Shown piece by piece: positions 12,101 to 26,527 of a DNA stretch of 64,000 bases. The notes beneath the pieces were generated by a model, which worked only from the letters and a program-made list of their open reading frames with translations, searched no databases and had not been told where the DNA came from. Every line of letters starts with the position of its first letter. Within the stretch, counting starts at the first letter, position 1. Location: positions 558,001 through 622,000 of the forward strand of contig KN834750.1 in the NCBI GenBank assembly GCA_000827265.1, given 5' to 3'. This stretch comes from Collybiopsis luxurians FD-317 M1 (taxonomy: Eukaryota; Basidiomycota; Agaricomycetes; Agaricales; Omphalotaceae). Made by a program: the position numbers and the translations under genes.

Positions 12101-15100
12101 AATTGACGTTCCTCCTCCAGACGCAGATCGCGAAACGCTACTCAGTATCATAACCCAATACATCGGCGCCAGTGCTGTCAGCGACAAAGCGGCCATCATG
12201 AACGTCGCCGAGTTCTATCTTTCAGTCAAGGAATTGGCCGAGGCTCGCCAGATTGCCGACGGTTCGAACCATCGGCCTTACTACAGTATGCGGACGCTTG
12301 CTCGTGCGCTTACGTTTGCCTCGGATATCGCCGGAATGTATGGTCTTCGGCGCGCCATATGGGAAGGATGTTTGATGGCATTTACCATGGTGTTGGATGC
12401 GCCGAGCGCCGAACTGGTCACTGCCCTTGCTCAAAAACATCTTCTAGCGGGTGTGAAGAACGTGCCTTCCTTGTTGGCCAGAGATCCCTCTTTACCTCAT
12501 TCGCTTGCGCCGGAGGACTTTATCCAGCTTGGACATTTCTATCTAGAGCGAGGACCGTTGCCCCTTGACTCTGCGGACGACTACATTTTGACGCCTTCCG
12601 TCGAGAGGAAGCTGATTGATCTTGCCCGGATTATCCTCACCAGGCGCTTCCCGGTACTTATCGAAGGGCCCACCTCGAGCGGGAAGACCAGTTCCGTTGA
12701 ATATCTGGCGAAGAGGACAGGCCATCGATTTATCCGCATCAACAACCACGAGCACACCGACATTCAAGAGTATCTCGGTTCTTACGTTCCTCACCCTGTA
12801 ACAGGAAAACTGGTATTCACCGATGGGTTGTTGGTCCAAGCTCTACGAAAAGGAGATTGGATCGTTCTCGATGAACTTAATCTTGCCCCCACGGACGTTC
12901 TGGAGGCCCTGAACCGGCTGCTGGATGATAATCGCGAACTCGTCATACCGGAAACTGGAGAAATCGTTAGGCCACATCCAAACTTTATGCTCTTTGCCAC
13001 GCAGAATCCGCCAGGACTCTATGCAGGGAGGAAAGTCCTTTCGCGCGCTTTCCGCAATCGATTTTTGGAAGTCCATTTCGACGATGTTCCGGAAACCGAA
13101 CTGGAGACTATTCTCTGTCAGAGATGCGCGATTGCCCCTTCGTACGGGAAGAAGATTGTTATGGTCTTCCGTGAATTGCAGAAGCGACGACAAGCTGGTC
13201 GCGTCTTTGAAAGTAAACATGGGTTTGCCACCCTCCGAGATCTGTTCCGCTGGGCCGGCAGGGATGCGGTGGGATATCAGGAGTTGGCTGATAATGGCTT
13301 CATGCTTTTGGCAGAGCGTGCTCGCAGAGAAGATGATAAAGTCATTGTGAAGGAGGTGATAGAATCCATCATGGGAGTCAAAATTGATGAACGTCGACTA
13401 TACGACTTTCAGGATCGTGAGACTGACTTTGCGCAGTTTCTTGGTTGCGGCATACCTTCAGACTCATCTCTCATTTGGACGAAGGCCATGCGACGTCTTT
13501 TTATTCTCCTTACTCGCGCTCTTCGTTTCAACGAGCCTGTGCTTCTTGTTGGTGAAACTGGCTCGGGAAAAACGTCTGTCTGTCAAGTATACGCAGAAGT
13601 TACTCGTCGAAACCTTCATGGCCTCAACTGTCATCAAAACACAGAAACTGCAGATTTAATCGGTGGTTTACGTCCCGTTCGGAATAGGGCAACATTCGAA
13701 AGGGAAATCTTACAGAAAGCGTCGGCGCTGTCATCAGACCTAGGTATAGAGATGAGCGCTCGAGATATTGAGAGTTTGGAATCGCAACTGGACGTAATTC
13801 TCAACTCAACCACTTTGTCTTCTGCCACTAAAGATACGCTTGACCAACTTCGCCGCCAAATAGCTCGATCCAAGGCGATTTTTGAGTGGCATGATGGACC
13901 TCTTGTCGAAGCCATGCGAGGTGGCGATGTTTTCTTACTCGATGAGATTTCCCTTGCTGACGACTCTGTTCTGGAGCGTCTGAATAGCGTTCTCGAACCA
14001 TCGCGTACCCTTGTCCTAGCTGAAAAGGCCGCAGATGAAACACAGCATGCTTCCATCGTTGCGCACGAATACTTCAAACTTGTCGCCACCATGAATCCTG
14101 GTGGAGACTATGGAAAGAAGGAACTCTCGCCTGCTCTCCGAAACCGATTTACGGAGATATGGGTACCTTCTGTCGATGACCGTGGCGATCTACACTTGAT
14201 CGTGAGCTGTAGATGGAAGCATGAAGTTTTGCGCCAATATACCACCGCACTTCTCGACTTTGTCGAATGGCTTGCCCATGAGGCTGGAGATACCTCTCTT
14301 TTGAACCTGAGGGACATTCTGGTTTGTGATTTTGATGTGAAATTGAATTGCTGTTTAATCTTTTCTCAGGCATGGGTCTCGTTTTCAAATGCTACGTATG
14401 ACGGAGGAATGCCCGCCGAAGAGATCTTTGTATGTTCTTTGGACTATTAACAGTGTAAGCCTTTACTGATCGCATATGCTTCCAGCACCATGCTGCCCAT
14501 ATGACCTATCTGGACGGTCTTGCCTCGGTCCCCTCGCTTTCCCCTTTGGCGGCAAAATCTCTTCAAGAACTGAGGCTAGCTGCTGAAACACGTTTAAATG
14601 AACTCGTTCCTCGTCGCGAGCCCAACCCGGTCCTTTCCGTCCATGATTCTTCTTCGTCTTTTCAGTTGGGCTATTTCTCAATTGTAAAAGGGCCCCGGGT
14701 GGCCGAACCCCATTCGTTCAACTTCCAGGCACCCACTACTCAGACAAATGCTCTGCGCGTTGTTCGAGCCTGCCAACTTTCCAAACCAATCTTACTGGAA
14801 GGTAGCCCTGGAGTTGGAAAAACTAGTCTGGTTACCGCCCTAGCAAAAGTTTCCGGCCACGAACTCTGTCGCATCAATTTGTCTGATCAAACGGATTTAA
14901 TTGATTTGTTCGGGTCCGACCTTCCTGCCGATAATGGGAAAGCCGGAGAATTCATTTGGAAAGATGGAGAATTTTTGAGAGCTTTGCAGGAGGGGAATTG
15001 GGTCCTTCTGGACGAGATGAATCTTGCTCCTCAGGCAGTTCTTGAAGGTCTCAATGCTGTCTTGGATCACCGTGGTGCTGTTTACATCCCCGAGCTTGGA

Positions 15101-18100
15101 AGGACGTTCACCAAGCACCCCAACTTTCGAATATTTGCGGCTCAAAACCCTCTTAGCCAAGGAGGTGGTCGCAAGGGTTTACCCAAATCTTTCGTGAACC
15201 GTTTCACCAAAGTCTACGTAGATCGGTTGTCCGCTTCCGATCTACTTCTGGTATGCAAGCATTTACATCCTGATGTAGATCGCGAGATGCTCAGGGCTAT
15301 GATTGCGTTCAACAAGTCATTGGACGATTCGGTCTCTGTTGAGCGCGCCTTTGGGAGGGAGGGCGCTCCATGGGAATTTAATCTTCGGGACGTTCTCCGT
15401 TGGATCCACGCTATAAAACGCCCATCAAGGCCGACCCTGCATCCATCGCACCATATTCGGACTATCTATCTCCATCGTTTCCGTAACTGGAATGACCGTC
15501 GCCTTGCCCAATCTATATTTGAGCGAACTTTCAGCTGTTCTTTCGACCAAACTGTTAATCCTACATGGACGATTTCAGCTTCCGAGGTTAGCATTGGCCT
15601 GTTTCACTGCGCGCGTCAAAGTTCCTCTGTGATGATACGACCTAAACGCCTATTGAAATCTCACCTTTCAGCACTGGAGGCACTGGGATGCTCTATCTCT
15701 CACTCATTGCTTGCAATAGTGACCGGCGCTCGAAACACTGGGAAGACAGCTTTGATACAAACATTGGCTGATATGACTGGTAGAACGATGCAGGAGGTGC
15801 ATATGAATAGCACTACCGATGCAATGGATCTTCTAGGCAGCTTTGAACAGCTAGATTCCCAAACTCGAGTGCGGGACATTGCCCTCGAGATGATGTCCTT
15901 GATTGAACACCAGTTGCGTATTCATCCTGAAATCAACCTTGATATAACGGCCTATGTTTCTCTGCGAAGAGCAATCTCAGGGTCAACTCCGTGGGTTTCT
16001 GAAGCTATCTTGAGAGCTGTTTCCGAGCTGGCAAATGTTCTCTCTGGCACTCCTTTCGGAGCACAAATATCTTCAGCGCGTACCCAGATGCAGCAGCTAT
16101 TGGATGTCTCGCAAGGCAATAATGCAGGGCGTTTCGAATGGATTGATGGACCTCTCGTCCGAGCCCTCAAAGCAGGTCACTGGCTTCTATTAGATGGTGC
16201 TAATCTTTGCAACCCCTCCATTCTTGATCGGCTCAACTCTTTGTGCGAAGCCGACGGGTCTCTAACCTTGAGCGAGAAGGGGTTCGTAAATGGCGAGTTG
16301 CAAATCTTGAAGCCTCACCCTAATTTCCGTTTGTTCATGACTGTCGATCCTCAATATGGCGAACTATCCCGTGCAATGAGGAACAGAGGAGTTGAAATAG
16401 CCCTCGTTTCGTCTCCCTTAGTAGATGACAGGGACACCCTTCACGATTATTTCAGACTTCCAAGTATTTTGAAGGGTCAAAATAACATTTTATCGCCAAA
16501 CTTCGCTGCCGTACGTCTCGGCATATATTACCCGGAAAGTCAAGGCCTAGAGTCCAGAATACCCAGTAGTCGTGTGCTTGACCAGGATTCAACCTTATGC
16601 CATCTGGTCGACATTGCCCCTCTTTCGGATCTGACCGTGCGCGACGACAATGCTATTTATCACTTCCTGTCCCGAACTGTAACACCGTTGGCTGTTCCTC
16701 TTCTATCTCGCTTTCTTCAATCTCGGCAAGATATGAATGATCTGGAGAGTCTACGGAAGGTTCTCTATACCGCGGTCGAAGTCCTTGTCGAGTTTCGGAA
16801 TCGTCATGGTATGGCAAGCCTTCCCCACATGCTCGGAATGGTACGAAAATATTTTTTCCCCACGGTGCAAGTGCAAATTCATTCATTTATCTCTATATAG
16901 CCCATCGATTTTTTCCTCGCCATTCAACCTTTTGACTGGGAATCTGACCATCTAGTAGCGCTCAATGTGCTTCGGCTGGCCGTCGAGGTTAATCTAGACC
17001 AACTGCCGAGCGATGCCGGCACTCGCTCCACCTTTCTGGGTGATCCACGCGTACAGCAATCTAGACTGGCCATTAATGCTCTCCGAAAAGAGGGTCTTGC
17101 TATGGGTGCTATGATGCTAAAGGCGTTCTCAGATGCAAGCACTGTATCGTCGACAGTAAGTTGTTAGTCCAAACTATCTGAAACCACTCAACATTGTCCA
17201 GGACATTCAAACGTTGACAGTAGGTAACGAGGTCCTGTATTACACGCAGAAATTGAGAGATATCGCCTCGCGCAATGTCCTCGATTATTCAGCTTTGCAA
17301 CCTCTTACAAAACAGCTCGTTACTGTTGCCCAAATGCTTCCCGACGGGTTCACATCCGTAAAGGATTGCATAGCGGATCTCGAAGAGACTACAACATTAT
17401 CTTCCGGTCTTGGCCTCAACCAGATTTGGTCGATGTTTTATAACAACCGCCTGACGGTGACAGATGCGCAGAGGCTCGATGACCTTATTGCCAAGATTGA
17501 CGGTCCTCAAGACCTTAAAAGGCAGGTACTACATCTGATGGCAATGGCCTCTATTGTTCGATCTTCAGGTGAAGGGCACTTGACTAGTAAAATCAACGAA
17601 GAGTTGCTACGCGTAAGCAGCGTTATTTTTGACATCGTTTGAAACTGACCGTGTTCATAGCGTGCTCGAGATCGCGATACTCCCAGAGATGAAAAAGACA
17701 CGCTGAAATTGCCTCACCTCTTCACGAGGCTATCGTTATTAGTCTCCGCTTTGTCCGCACGTCGTCTGAGTACGGTATGAATCACAATACTTACATTGCC
17801 TGTTTTTTTAACTAAATCGTCATCAGAGCACCAAGAGGGCAATTGAGAATCTAATTTCTATTGGTTGTGGTCAACCTTTTGCAAAACTGAGCCACTTGGT
17901 AACCTATCAGCAATCTCTGTGGCTCGACGATGCTCTTCAAAATCTCCCCAATCCTAAGATTTACAACACTTCAACAATCACAACTGCCCTTTTCACATCG
18001 TGGATGAATGATCTGTGGTGCCATGAGGTACCTTTTTTTTCGTCAACTCTAAACGTATTCGTCGCTAACGTTTTTATCTAGGATGATCTGGCCGCATCTC

Positions 18101-21100
18101 TGTTTCATCCCGGTCAGCTTCGATCGGTACTGTCTGTTTGGTAAGCTGGTCAAAACAACAAAGTGGTTAAACTTTCTAATTTGAGCCAGGGACTGGAAAT
18201 CAACCCCACTGGAGAACCTCTTCCAATACGAGGTCAATTTACGCTCGCACGCTGAACTTGCTCTTTTAAATACAGAACAAGTCTTTTCCAGATGCGAGCA
18301 GCTTACTATTCTCGTCAAACATTCTATCATGAAGGTTGGTCACAGCTTTTCACCATCAGAAAGTAACTCAACTAGTTCTAGATTGCATCTTGCTTTCCAA
18401 ACGTGGATAACAGGCGTGAGCGCAGCGGTCCACTTCTTATGGCGCTCGAAAGAAAAGTCAATGACCTCACAATACCTGAACTCGGGGATGCCCTTGATCA
18501 CCCGTCGTTCAAGCAGGCAGTCGAAACTCATCTTCTTCCTGCCTTTTACTGTTCAAACCAGGCTACGGAATCATACAATTCACGCATCGCCAGATTGGGA
18601 TTATGCTGGATGTCTGTTGGCAGACTCCTCTTTGACCTCTTTATACCAGACGCGCCAATAGATCCTGCCGCCGTTCAGAGCCACTTCTACACATTCTGGT
18701 CAGACCGCGCCTCTTCTCTTTTGAAAGAGCTTGCTCTTCACTCCGAATTCGAGAACTTGTCGACCGGAAATACTAGGAATGGGGCTATTGACTATTTGCG
18801 GCAGTTGCTAGCTGTTGCCCAGGGACATCTCGTTGATGGCCCTCCTCCTGTACCCTATCGAGACGTGTCTAGATTGCAGATGTTCTGGTCGGAAGTTCTT
18901 CAATTCCAGAGACACGTACTCGACCATACAAAACTGGATGCATTGGTGAACCTGCTTCAGGTCGGGGACGATTCTGCTGGTCCAAGGGAGGAAGTCATTC
19001 AGAGATCTATGCAGGGATTCCTGCAACGCCTAGAAGCTGTGTATAGGGAGTTTGATGACGTCATATTTCCCATTCGCTATGCTGTTCTCCATTTTCAAAT
19101 GGGACTACGAATTCTGAAGCTATCTCCCCTGTCCAACCGATACTCTATCACTTCAGCTGTAGCAGCATTTCCAACAGTTCGATCCGCCGCAAGCTTGATC
19201 ACCATGCAACATCAAACTCTAACCTCGGAGTTGCGAGCCTTCCAACATCTTGTTTTACAAATGGCCGCAGTTACATTAGAGTTTACCGCTGGAATCGACA
19301 TAAAACTGCATCTATCGTTGGTGGAGAAGATTTACGAACAAGCCCTGCGTCTTTGGCACATCGACCGGAAGAGAGAAGAGGAACAGCAAAAAGCATCTGA
19401 ATCCCTTTATCGGCAGAGTCGCATCAGTCACGAAATGGAAAGCGATATAGACATCGAGGAGAGAGAGTTTAGAGAGCTTTTTCCCTCATTCGAGTCTGTT
19501 TTGTCCAATGATAGCGCATCGCCAGATCAGCCTCCACCATGCCAAGTTCCCGAATCTGACTTCAGATATTTCGTGCGCATGCACAGCGCTCTTTTTTCCG
19601 GAGAGAGCCTGCCAACCAGTTGGTACCGCGCGATTCAACTTTCTGTTCTTCCCGATCTCCTTATCTCGGACACAGTCTCAGCAGGCACTTTGGATTATGA
19701 CGCACTTCCTCTGTCTATATCGCTTCTTGCTGATCGCTCAGCTGAAGTGCATGAATCTCTGAACGTGAAGCTCGCAGCGTACAATTTCTATTCCGACGCG
19801 AACATCCAAGAGACTCGCAAGGGAGCGTCAGTCGTAACGAAAATGAAAGACCGCCTCGCCACTCTCATTCAAGAGTGGCCGGACCAGATGGTTCTGCGTC
19901 ATCTAAAGGACCGTTGCGACGTCATTCTAGCTCTGGACTTACGTAGCCCTGTTGCAAAGGTTCTTTCCGCACTAGAACAGTTGCTGCTTCACAGCGAGGA
20001 CTGGGAAGCCTACGCAAATAGAGAGAATAATCTTCGCGTCCATCGCTCTGACTTGATAGAACTCATCGTTGCCTGGAGACGACTCGAATTGAGTTGCTGG
20101 AAGGACCTATTGGAAGTGGAGGCAAAAACATTCGAGGATGCCGTTTCACCCTGGTGGTTCCGTCTTTACGACGCTATCATCCGAGGACCTTTAGATATCC
20201 TACAGCGAGACAATGTCGAGACCGTATCTTCGTATCTGGATAGTCTTGTTCCCCTGCTCGACGACTTCATCCGACAATCTCCACTCGGGCAGTTCCATGT
20301 TAGGTTAAGATTACTCAATTCTTTCGGGGAAGTCTGTTGCAATCTGAGCAAAATTCATCGCCAGCAGAGATCTGATATCCTTGAACGAACTCACCGCATT
20401 GTCCACTCAACAGTGCGCTATTTTACGACAATCTCCAATTCGGTGGCGGCCGACCTTGCTTCGGAACGATCTGCATTGGAGACAGATGTTCGAAACTTGA
20501 TCAAATTAGCCAGTTGGAAAGACGTGAACGTCCATGCATTGAAACAAAGTGCACAGCGAACTCATCATCAGCTCTTCAAGATTATTCGAAAGTTTCGCGA
20601 GATCCTTCGCAAACCACTTTCAACGCGTATAGAAGCGGTCTTAGCCGAGGTATCGGACGATGAAAAGGCCGTCAATGTTGAACTCCAGTTGGATATAGCT
20701 AGGCCTTCCTCCCTCAGCTTCCCGACCACGGCCTCTCTAACTCAAATGACAACACCCTCTCACCTCATTCATTTGGGTCGCACATATAATCGGTTCGAAG
20801 AGCTAGTTGTTAATAATATCATCCCATCCATTTCGTCCAAATCACCTCATCCTGTAGAGTCTCTGGCAGTTGATATCATTGTCTCTTCAAAAGAACTATC
20901 ATCAATTTCTATTCCTTCTTCCCTTCCTCCCGACCGGAGAGAGAAACAGCAAAAGGCTCTACTCACCAGGAAACGGAAAGCTTGGAGCGACCTGCTGAAG
21001 GAATTGAAGAAGGCCGGGTTTGCTGCTCATGCTAAACAAGAAATATTGCGTCAAAACGGGAGCACCCGCTGGGTTCGAGAACAGCCAACACCAAGCGAGT

Positions 21101-24100
21101 CTTTCGATACTGCTTGGAATTTTCAAAAGAGTGAAACTTACTGGAACCGTCTAAATGCCCTTCTGCCTCTGCTAAGACATAGTATGGTTTCTCATCATGA
21201 TGATATCTCCACTCGAGACTTGCAACGAGGAGTTTCATTCCTAGAATCAAGCTTTTCTATGGCCGCTGAATCAAGGACGAGGTGTGATCGATCTATCTTC
21301 TTTCCAGTATCTGATTGACTGAGTCGTGAACTGCGATAGATTAGCCAATGCATGCGAAGCTTACACCCATTTGAGACAACACGTTCGTCGCATTCGCGGA
21401 TTGGCCTCGTCTGGGGGTACCATCTTCTCGGATAATGCTGTTTTGCCACAATTGACAGCTATATTCTCCGTTCTCGCCAGGACGGAAAGCACATTGTACG
21501 AGCTTCAAAATGCTTCAAAGTCGTTCACCCAGCTAGACCCCTTGTCGCCCTTAAATCCCTCTGTTACTGACAACATTCGGAGCATTCTTACTTCATGCAT
21601 TGACCTGAAGAGTCGCTTCCGAACTTTAATGAGTAATGTCCAGCTATCGTCTTTCACCATCTTGCTTGCAGGTGAACAGTTCTCCTCTTTTCAAGAAGTC
21701 ATTCTCGCTGATCATATTTCTCTTTATTAGCGGAATATGAATTAGTGACGGAGGTCTTACAATTTATTCAACAAGTAATCCGAACGCTACAGTCTTGTAT
21801 TGATCAAGAATCACGACTGGGGCCATTTCTTCATCCGACTCTGGATTGGTTGCGATCTTATCAGCTAGATTTTTCCCCGAAGAAAAGTCTGGACCACTCC
21901 ACGACGGCTAATAACAGTGATGAAATTATAAATGCTTGCTTAGCTGGGGTCGAGATTTTACTGGCGAAGTCTTCTAACTCGCTTTCAGCGGAGGATGGCG
22001 ATGAAGATAATTATATTCGCCGCCACTACCAGGACGTACGAGAGTTGACTGCTGTGTTCAACATTGGTCACATCATTGAGCTTCTCAATATCTCTTTAGA
22101 GGGATTTGCTGCTGGGTCAGCTCTCGACGTCCATCGTTATCTTCCGTTCCTAGAGCATTACACGAATCTCGTCCACGTTCAACTGATCTCTCACGCTGGT
22201 TGGACGAAATCGCTTCTCAAGCTGACCTTTATTCTGTGCTCTGTTCTCAATACGATCTGCCAGCAAGGCTTTTGTAAGCCACCTGATGCCGACCAGGAGG
22301 GAGATTCCATGGCTGATGCAGCTGGTGTTAGTGATGGTGTTGGACTAGGAGAAGGTTCCGGAGCGAATAATGTTAGTAAAGACATCCAGGAGGAAAGTCA
22401 GGTTGAAGGTTTGCAAGGAGATGAAGCTGATACAAATCCGTCCCGAAACGAGAAGGAGGATGATGCGGTCGAGATGAGTCAGGACTTTGGTGGCGAGATG
22501 GAAGATATGTCGGACGGGAGCCAGGACGAAGGTTCGGACCAGGGAAGTAGTGCAGATCCAGAAGAGCAAATCGGAGACCTGGATGCGTCTGATCCAACAG
22601 CCGTCGACGAGAAGTTCTGGGGCAATGAGAAGGGACCTGAAAACAGTGGTGAAAACAAAACAAGCAAGGATAGTTCGACTCAACAGAGTGGAGATTCTGA
22701 GGTCGTAGCGAAGGAGGGTGAGAAGAAGCCCGAAGCCGAAAAGGACGATGCTGTCGAATTGAACGAACCAACGGTGTCGCAACCTGAAGAGGTTCAGCCG
22801 GAGCTTGAAGATTCGACCCATCCGGACACAAACGGTGCGCCGATGGATGAACATGTTCATGAAGTTGATACATTGGACCTTCCCGACGACATGAACATGG
22901 ACACCGGAGATGCGCCGGACGAGATGGATATTGATCAACCGCACAACGAGGAAGTCGAGGAGGATGTAGGTGATTCTGAGGAAGCAATGACGGAGGCAAT
23001 AGAGGAACAGCCAGGAAACGACTCCGAACTTCCTCCGACTGAGCAGCCCAATACCCAGGAGCCTGAAGGCAGCGCCAGCGCCGAAGCGGGCGTCCCCGAT
23101 GATGTCGACGGTCAAGAAAGTCTCGACGATGAGAACGCTACTGTAGCCCAGCCAGATGTCAGCAAGGGAGAGGGGGACGTAGCAGAACAATCGGCCCCCG
23201 AGAACGATCAGGCGGCGTCATCTATGCAGTCGGGTATATCAATGGGCATGGCTGGAGAAGCTGCTGCAGCGTCTGAGCATTCGAAAGATCAGCATGGGTG
23301 CGTATCCAACTTGTTTGCCACCAACACTTCTAACCCTTTCGGTGCAGATTGGATACCGATGATCGTTCACCTACTCGTGGGTCCGATCAAGACCTTTCAA
23401 TGGACGGGGATCCTTCAGTGGGTGCCGCTACTGTGGGCTTGGCACACGGTCAACAGACATCGCGCCAAAACGAACAGCTTTCGAATAATCCCCTTCGTAG
23501 CATGGCGGATGCCTTGCAGGAAGTTCAACGGCGTTTCGACGAAATCCTCAATAACTCGGGGCTGGATGTACCCGAAGAACAGCTCGGAGCATTGGAACAT
23601 CCAACAGCTATAGAATATCTCTGCCCCGAGGACACTGACTATGATATGCAAGCTCTTGGTCCTGCTCAAGAGGATCAGGCTGCTAAACTGCAGGAATTAA
23701 ATCTTATTGATGAAGGACTAGAGTCCGACACGACCGCCTTTCCTCTTCCAGACGTCGATATGCCCATTGAATCCGAAGACCCACAAGAGTTTCCCCATTC
23801 TAAATCGACTCAGTCTGAATCAAAAGGTTCTGAGGGCTCGGGCGACGTGGAAAGTGCCATCGCTCAAAATGGCCGCCCGATTTCGTTCGACGACAGTGCA
23901 GTAGCCAACCATGACGGCCCGAAGACTCACGTCAACGTCGAGGATCCAGCAGAGGTCGAAGATCTAGCGGTCGAGCTTGAACTGCGTTCTTGGCAGGCTG
24001 CTGGGCTTCCAGAACATCAAGCTGCAAACATCTGGCGCATGTACGAGTCTCTCACTCATGAACTTGCATACACGTTGTGCGAACAGTTGCGCTTGATTTT

Positions 24101-24914
24101 GGAACCCACTCTTGCTACCCGACTCAAAGGTGACTACCGCACCGGCAAACGCTTGAACATGAAAAAAATTATTCCCTACATCGCCAGTGACTATACCAAA
24201 GACAAGATATGGCTTCGAAGAACACGTCCCAGTCAGCGAGAATATCAGATTCTGATCGCTCTAGATGATTCTCGGTCTATGGCAGAGTCACATTCCGTGC
24301 ATTTGGCGTATCAGACACTGGCACTGGTCTCAAAAGCTCTTACGCGTCTGGAGGCTGGGGATATTGGAATAGCTAGGTTTGGCCAGGAAGTCCAGATGTT
24401 GCATGGGTTTGAGGGAGCTCCATTCAGCGATCAAATGGGAATTGAGGTGATTAAGGCATTTCAGTTCGACCAAAAGGCTACCGATGTGCTTTCCCTGGTT
24501 GATACTAGTTTGAGGGTGCTCGAGGCTGCTCGAGAAAGGAGGTCAGTGAGTTCAAGTACGGCAGCAGATCTTTGGCAGCTTGAGATCATCATTTCGGACG
24601 GAATGTGCCAAGACCACGACAAGCTTCGCGCGGTGCTCCGAAAGGCGGAGGAACAACGGGTGATGATCGTATTCATTATCCTCGACTCGCTTCATTCGGG
24701 CAGCGCGATCAAGCCAGGTTCGACCCAAGGGTCCATATTATCAATGGAAAGGGCGGAGTTCAAAAACATGGGCGGTAAGATGGAACTTCAGCTTCAAAGA
24801 TATCTTGACTCTTTCCCATTCGAGTATTATGTGGTGTTGAGAGACGTCGAGGCCTTGCCGAATGTACTGTCAACAACGCTGAAACAATTCTTTGAACGTA
24901 TCTCAGAAGAGTAG
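9115..24914 (+). CDS. MDN1: Midasin (Mdn1/Rea1), giant AAA ATPase for 60S ribosome assembly
   Basis: Dynein-like ATPase that pulls Rsa4 and Ytm1 off pre-60S particles in nucleolus and nucleoplasm. About sixteen short introns; spliced length roughly 4,900-5,000 residues, equal to yeast Mdn1. Six AAA modules can be read from their Walker A motifs: SPPSSGKT (~10176), GETGTGKT (~11247), GPTSSGKT (~12667), GETGSGKT (~13551), GSPGVGKT (~14801) and GARNTGKT (~15724). Walker B: FKDID in AAA1 and LLDGAN in AAA6 (both degenerate), LLDEVN, VLDELN, LLDEIS and LLDEMN in AAA2-5, so AAA2-5 look ATP-competent, as is typical of the family. A ~1,700-residue helical linker (about 16.4-22.2 kb) is followed by an Asp/Glu-rich region (about 22.3-23.9 kb; EEVEEDVGDSEEAM) and a C-terminal VWA domain whose MIDAS reads LIALDDSRSM (~24264), which binds the substrate UBL domains. 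An intron at about 23298-23347 lies inside the acidic region. Complete and apparently functional. Confidence 0.97.
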
Positions 24915-25118
24915 TAAAGTAACTTGTACCGCGCACTATTGCTTGAACACTCCATACTTTTGTAGGTATATTAATGGGTCTTGTGGTGAATGTGCGTGAA
25001 AGTGGAAGATACACGTAACCAAGAACAATTCAAAACTCCGTAACGAACCACATAGATAGATTTGTACGAGATAAAGAGATAAAACTCACTGGGGACTGGC
25101 GCCAAACACCATGGAGCT

Positions 25119-25933
25119 TCAATCACGACCTCTGTAGCCTCGATCACGGTCGCCATAACGCTCCCCTCCACGATCGCGTCTATCATGATCCCTATCTCTC
25201 CCGGGGTCCCTCGAATCTCTCTCATATCGATCACGCCTATCCCCCCGTTCTCGGCGGTCATGATCGCGGTCCCTCGAATCTCTTGTGTAGCGACTATCAT
25301 AAGGCCTCGGGTCGTAAGGGCGATGGTCGTTGTCACGACCAGGTCTTCGCTTTGGCGGGCCAAAATACTTGCCTGGTGTGGGCGTTCTCGCCCTTCCTCG
25401 TCTAGCCTACATAATGTATAACAGTCAATATTGTCGGAATATTTACTCAGGCGTTTTCGCACCTTGCCAACAGTGATAATTTTTCCCAATAATTCCGTAT
25501 TGTTTAGAGCATGCACGGCTGCTTCGGCCAGTTCAGCGGTCTCCATTGTAACGAATCCGAAACCTATGGATAAATGAGCATAGAATTCGAAACAGCTAAA
25601 CATAAACAGCTTACCTCGGGACGCACGACTATGGGGGTCTAAAACCACCTGAGCCTTGACTACTCGGCCAACACTAGAGAAAGTCGTCTCTAGTGCTTGG
25701 TCATCAACTTTGGAAGTTAAACCGGAGACGTGGAGGTTATTTCCCGGGTTATTATCGAAATGGCTGTCTTCTCGACGTCTGATACAGAAGCCGGGTCCAA
25801 GTTTTCAATCTGGAGGCAGAAAAAAAAAGCACGTAACTTACCCTCTGTCTCCGGGGCTTCTACTTCTACTAGACCTGCGTGCGCCATTTCGGTATGAATC
25901 TCCAAGTCTTTCTGATTCTTCCACTCCAACCAT
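25119..25933 (-). CDS. Transformer-2-like RRM/RS splicing regulator
   Basis: Nuclear RNA-binding splicing factor. From the ATG at 25933: a short RS-type head (RRSSRSRSPGDRG), then after an intron a single RRM: NNLHVSGLTSKVDDQALE (RNP2), VVKAQVVLDPHSRASRGFGF with RNP1 SRGFGFVTM, and LNNTELLGKIITVGKVRKR. A third intron leads to a C-terminal tail of RD/RS type (ARTPTPGKYFGPPKRRPGRD, then many DRDRDR/DRRDRGGERYG repeats) ending YRGRD. RS head, one RRM and RS-like tail with the linker TPTPGKYFGPPK is the Tra2 layout. The first and third introns were placed by frame restoration; the third acceptor (gacgag) is less certain. The tail is rich in Arg-Asp rather than Arg-Ser. Converges with midasin, ~200 bp apart. 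Start choice: the only ATG in frame just before the RS head. Confidence 0.82.
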
Positions 25934-26527
25934 GTCCCCCAATGAAGGAGCTGCTGCATCCGGTGGTCCCCATGCTGAGAACGAGGTAAGAAGGCAAAAA
26001 AGGGGGTAAAATTGACAGCGAGCGAGGGGTGACAGAGTGATCACGGAGGACGTAGGAAAGGCATCGAGTTAAACGGCATCACAAGCAGTCGAAAGCGAAA
26101 ATCCGTTATCAAAGTCGCAGCATAGGTGCCAGCGTCGACGGCCGGTGAACGAAAAAAAAACGAAATGAGACCTCGAATAATCAAGTTGGCCTTGAGCCAA
26201 GTACTAGAGACAGCGATGCAGCCAGCACATCGTCGCAAGGATGAAAGATTCGTACCGTTGTCCATTGCGGTTGCGCAGGTAAAAATTGCGGTACAGGTTC
26301 AAGCTAGATCGCCAGCAAGGCACTGACAGTTGCCGTTACCGTCAAACTTTCCCACTGGCGGCTTACAGGCAAGCTGCCAGTTTTATATATCATTGAAATG
26401 TTCGTTAATTGTACACATTCCACAAAGGAATTAAAATATAATGTAAAGGTGGCACTGGGATAGAAATGGAGGGTAGCAGTCGAGTTTGGAATCGGAATTT
26501 CACCCTTGCGCATAGACAAGCTTGGGC

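Noticed and set aside
16130..16230. Degenerate Walker B in midasin AAA6 (LLDGAN) as a sign of damage
   Set aside because: Loss of Walker B function in the outer AAA modules is normal in midasin; all other modules and the MIDAS are intact.
22345..23190. Long minus-strand frames (22345-23190 and 22373-22999) opposite midasin
   Set aside because: They mirror the Asp/Glu-rich region of midasin; GA-rich coding sequence leaves the opposite strand open. No start context, splice sites or protein-like composition.
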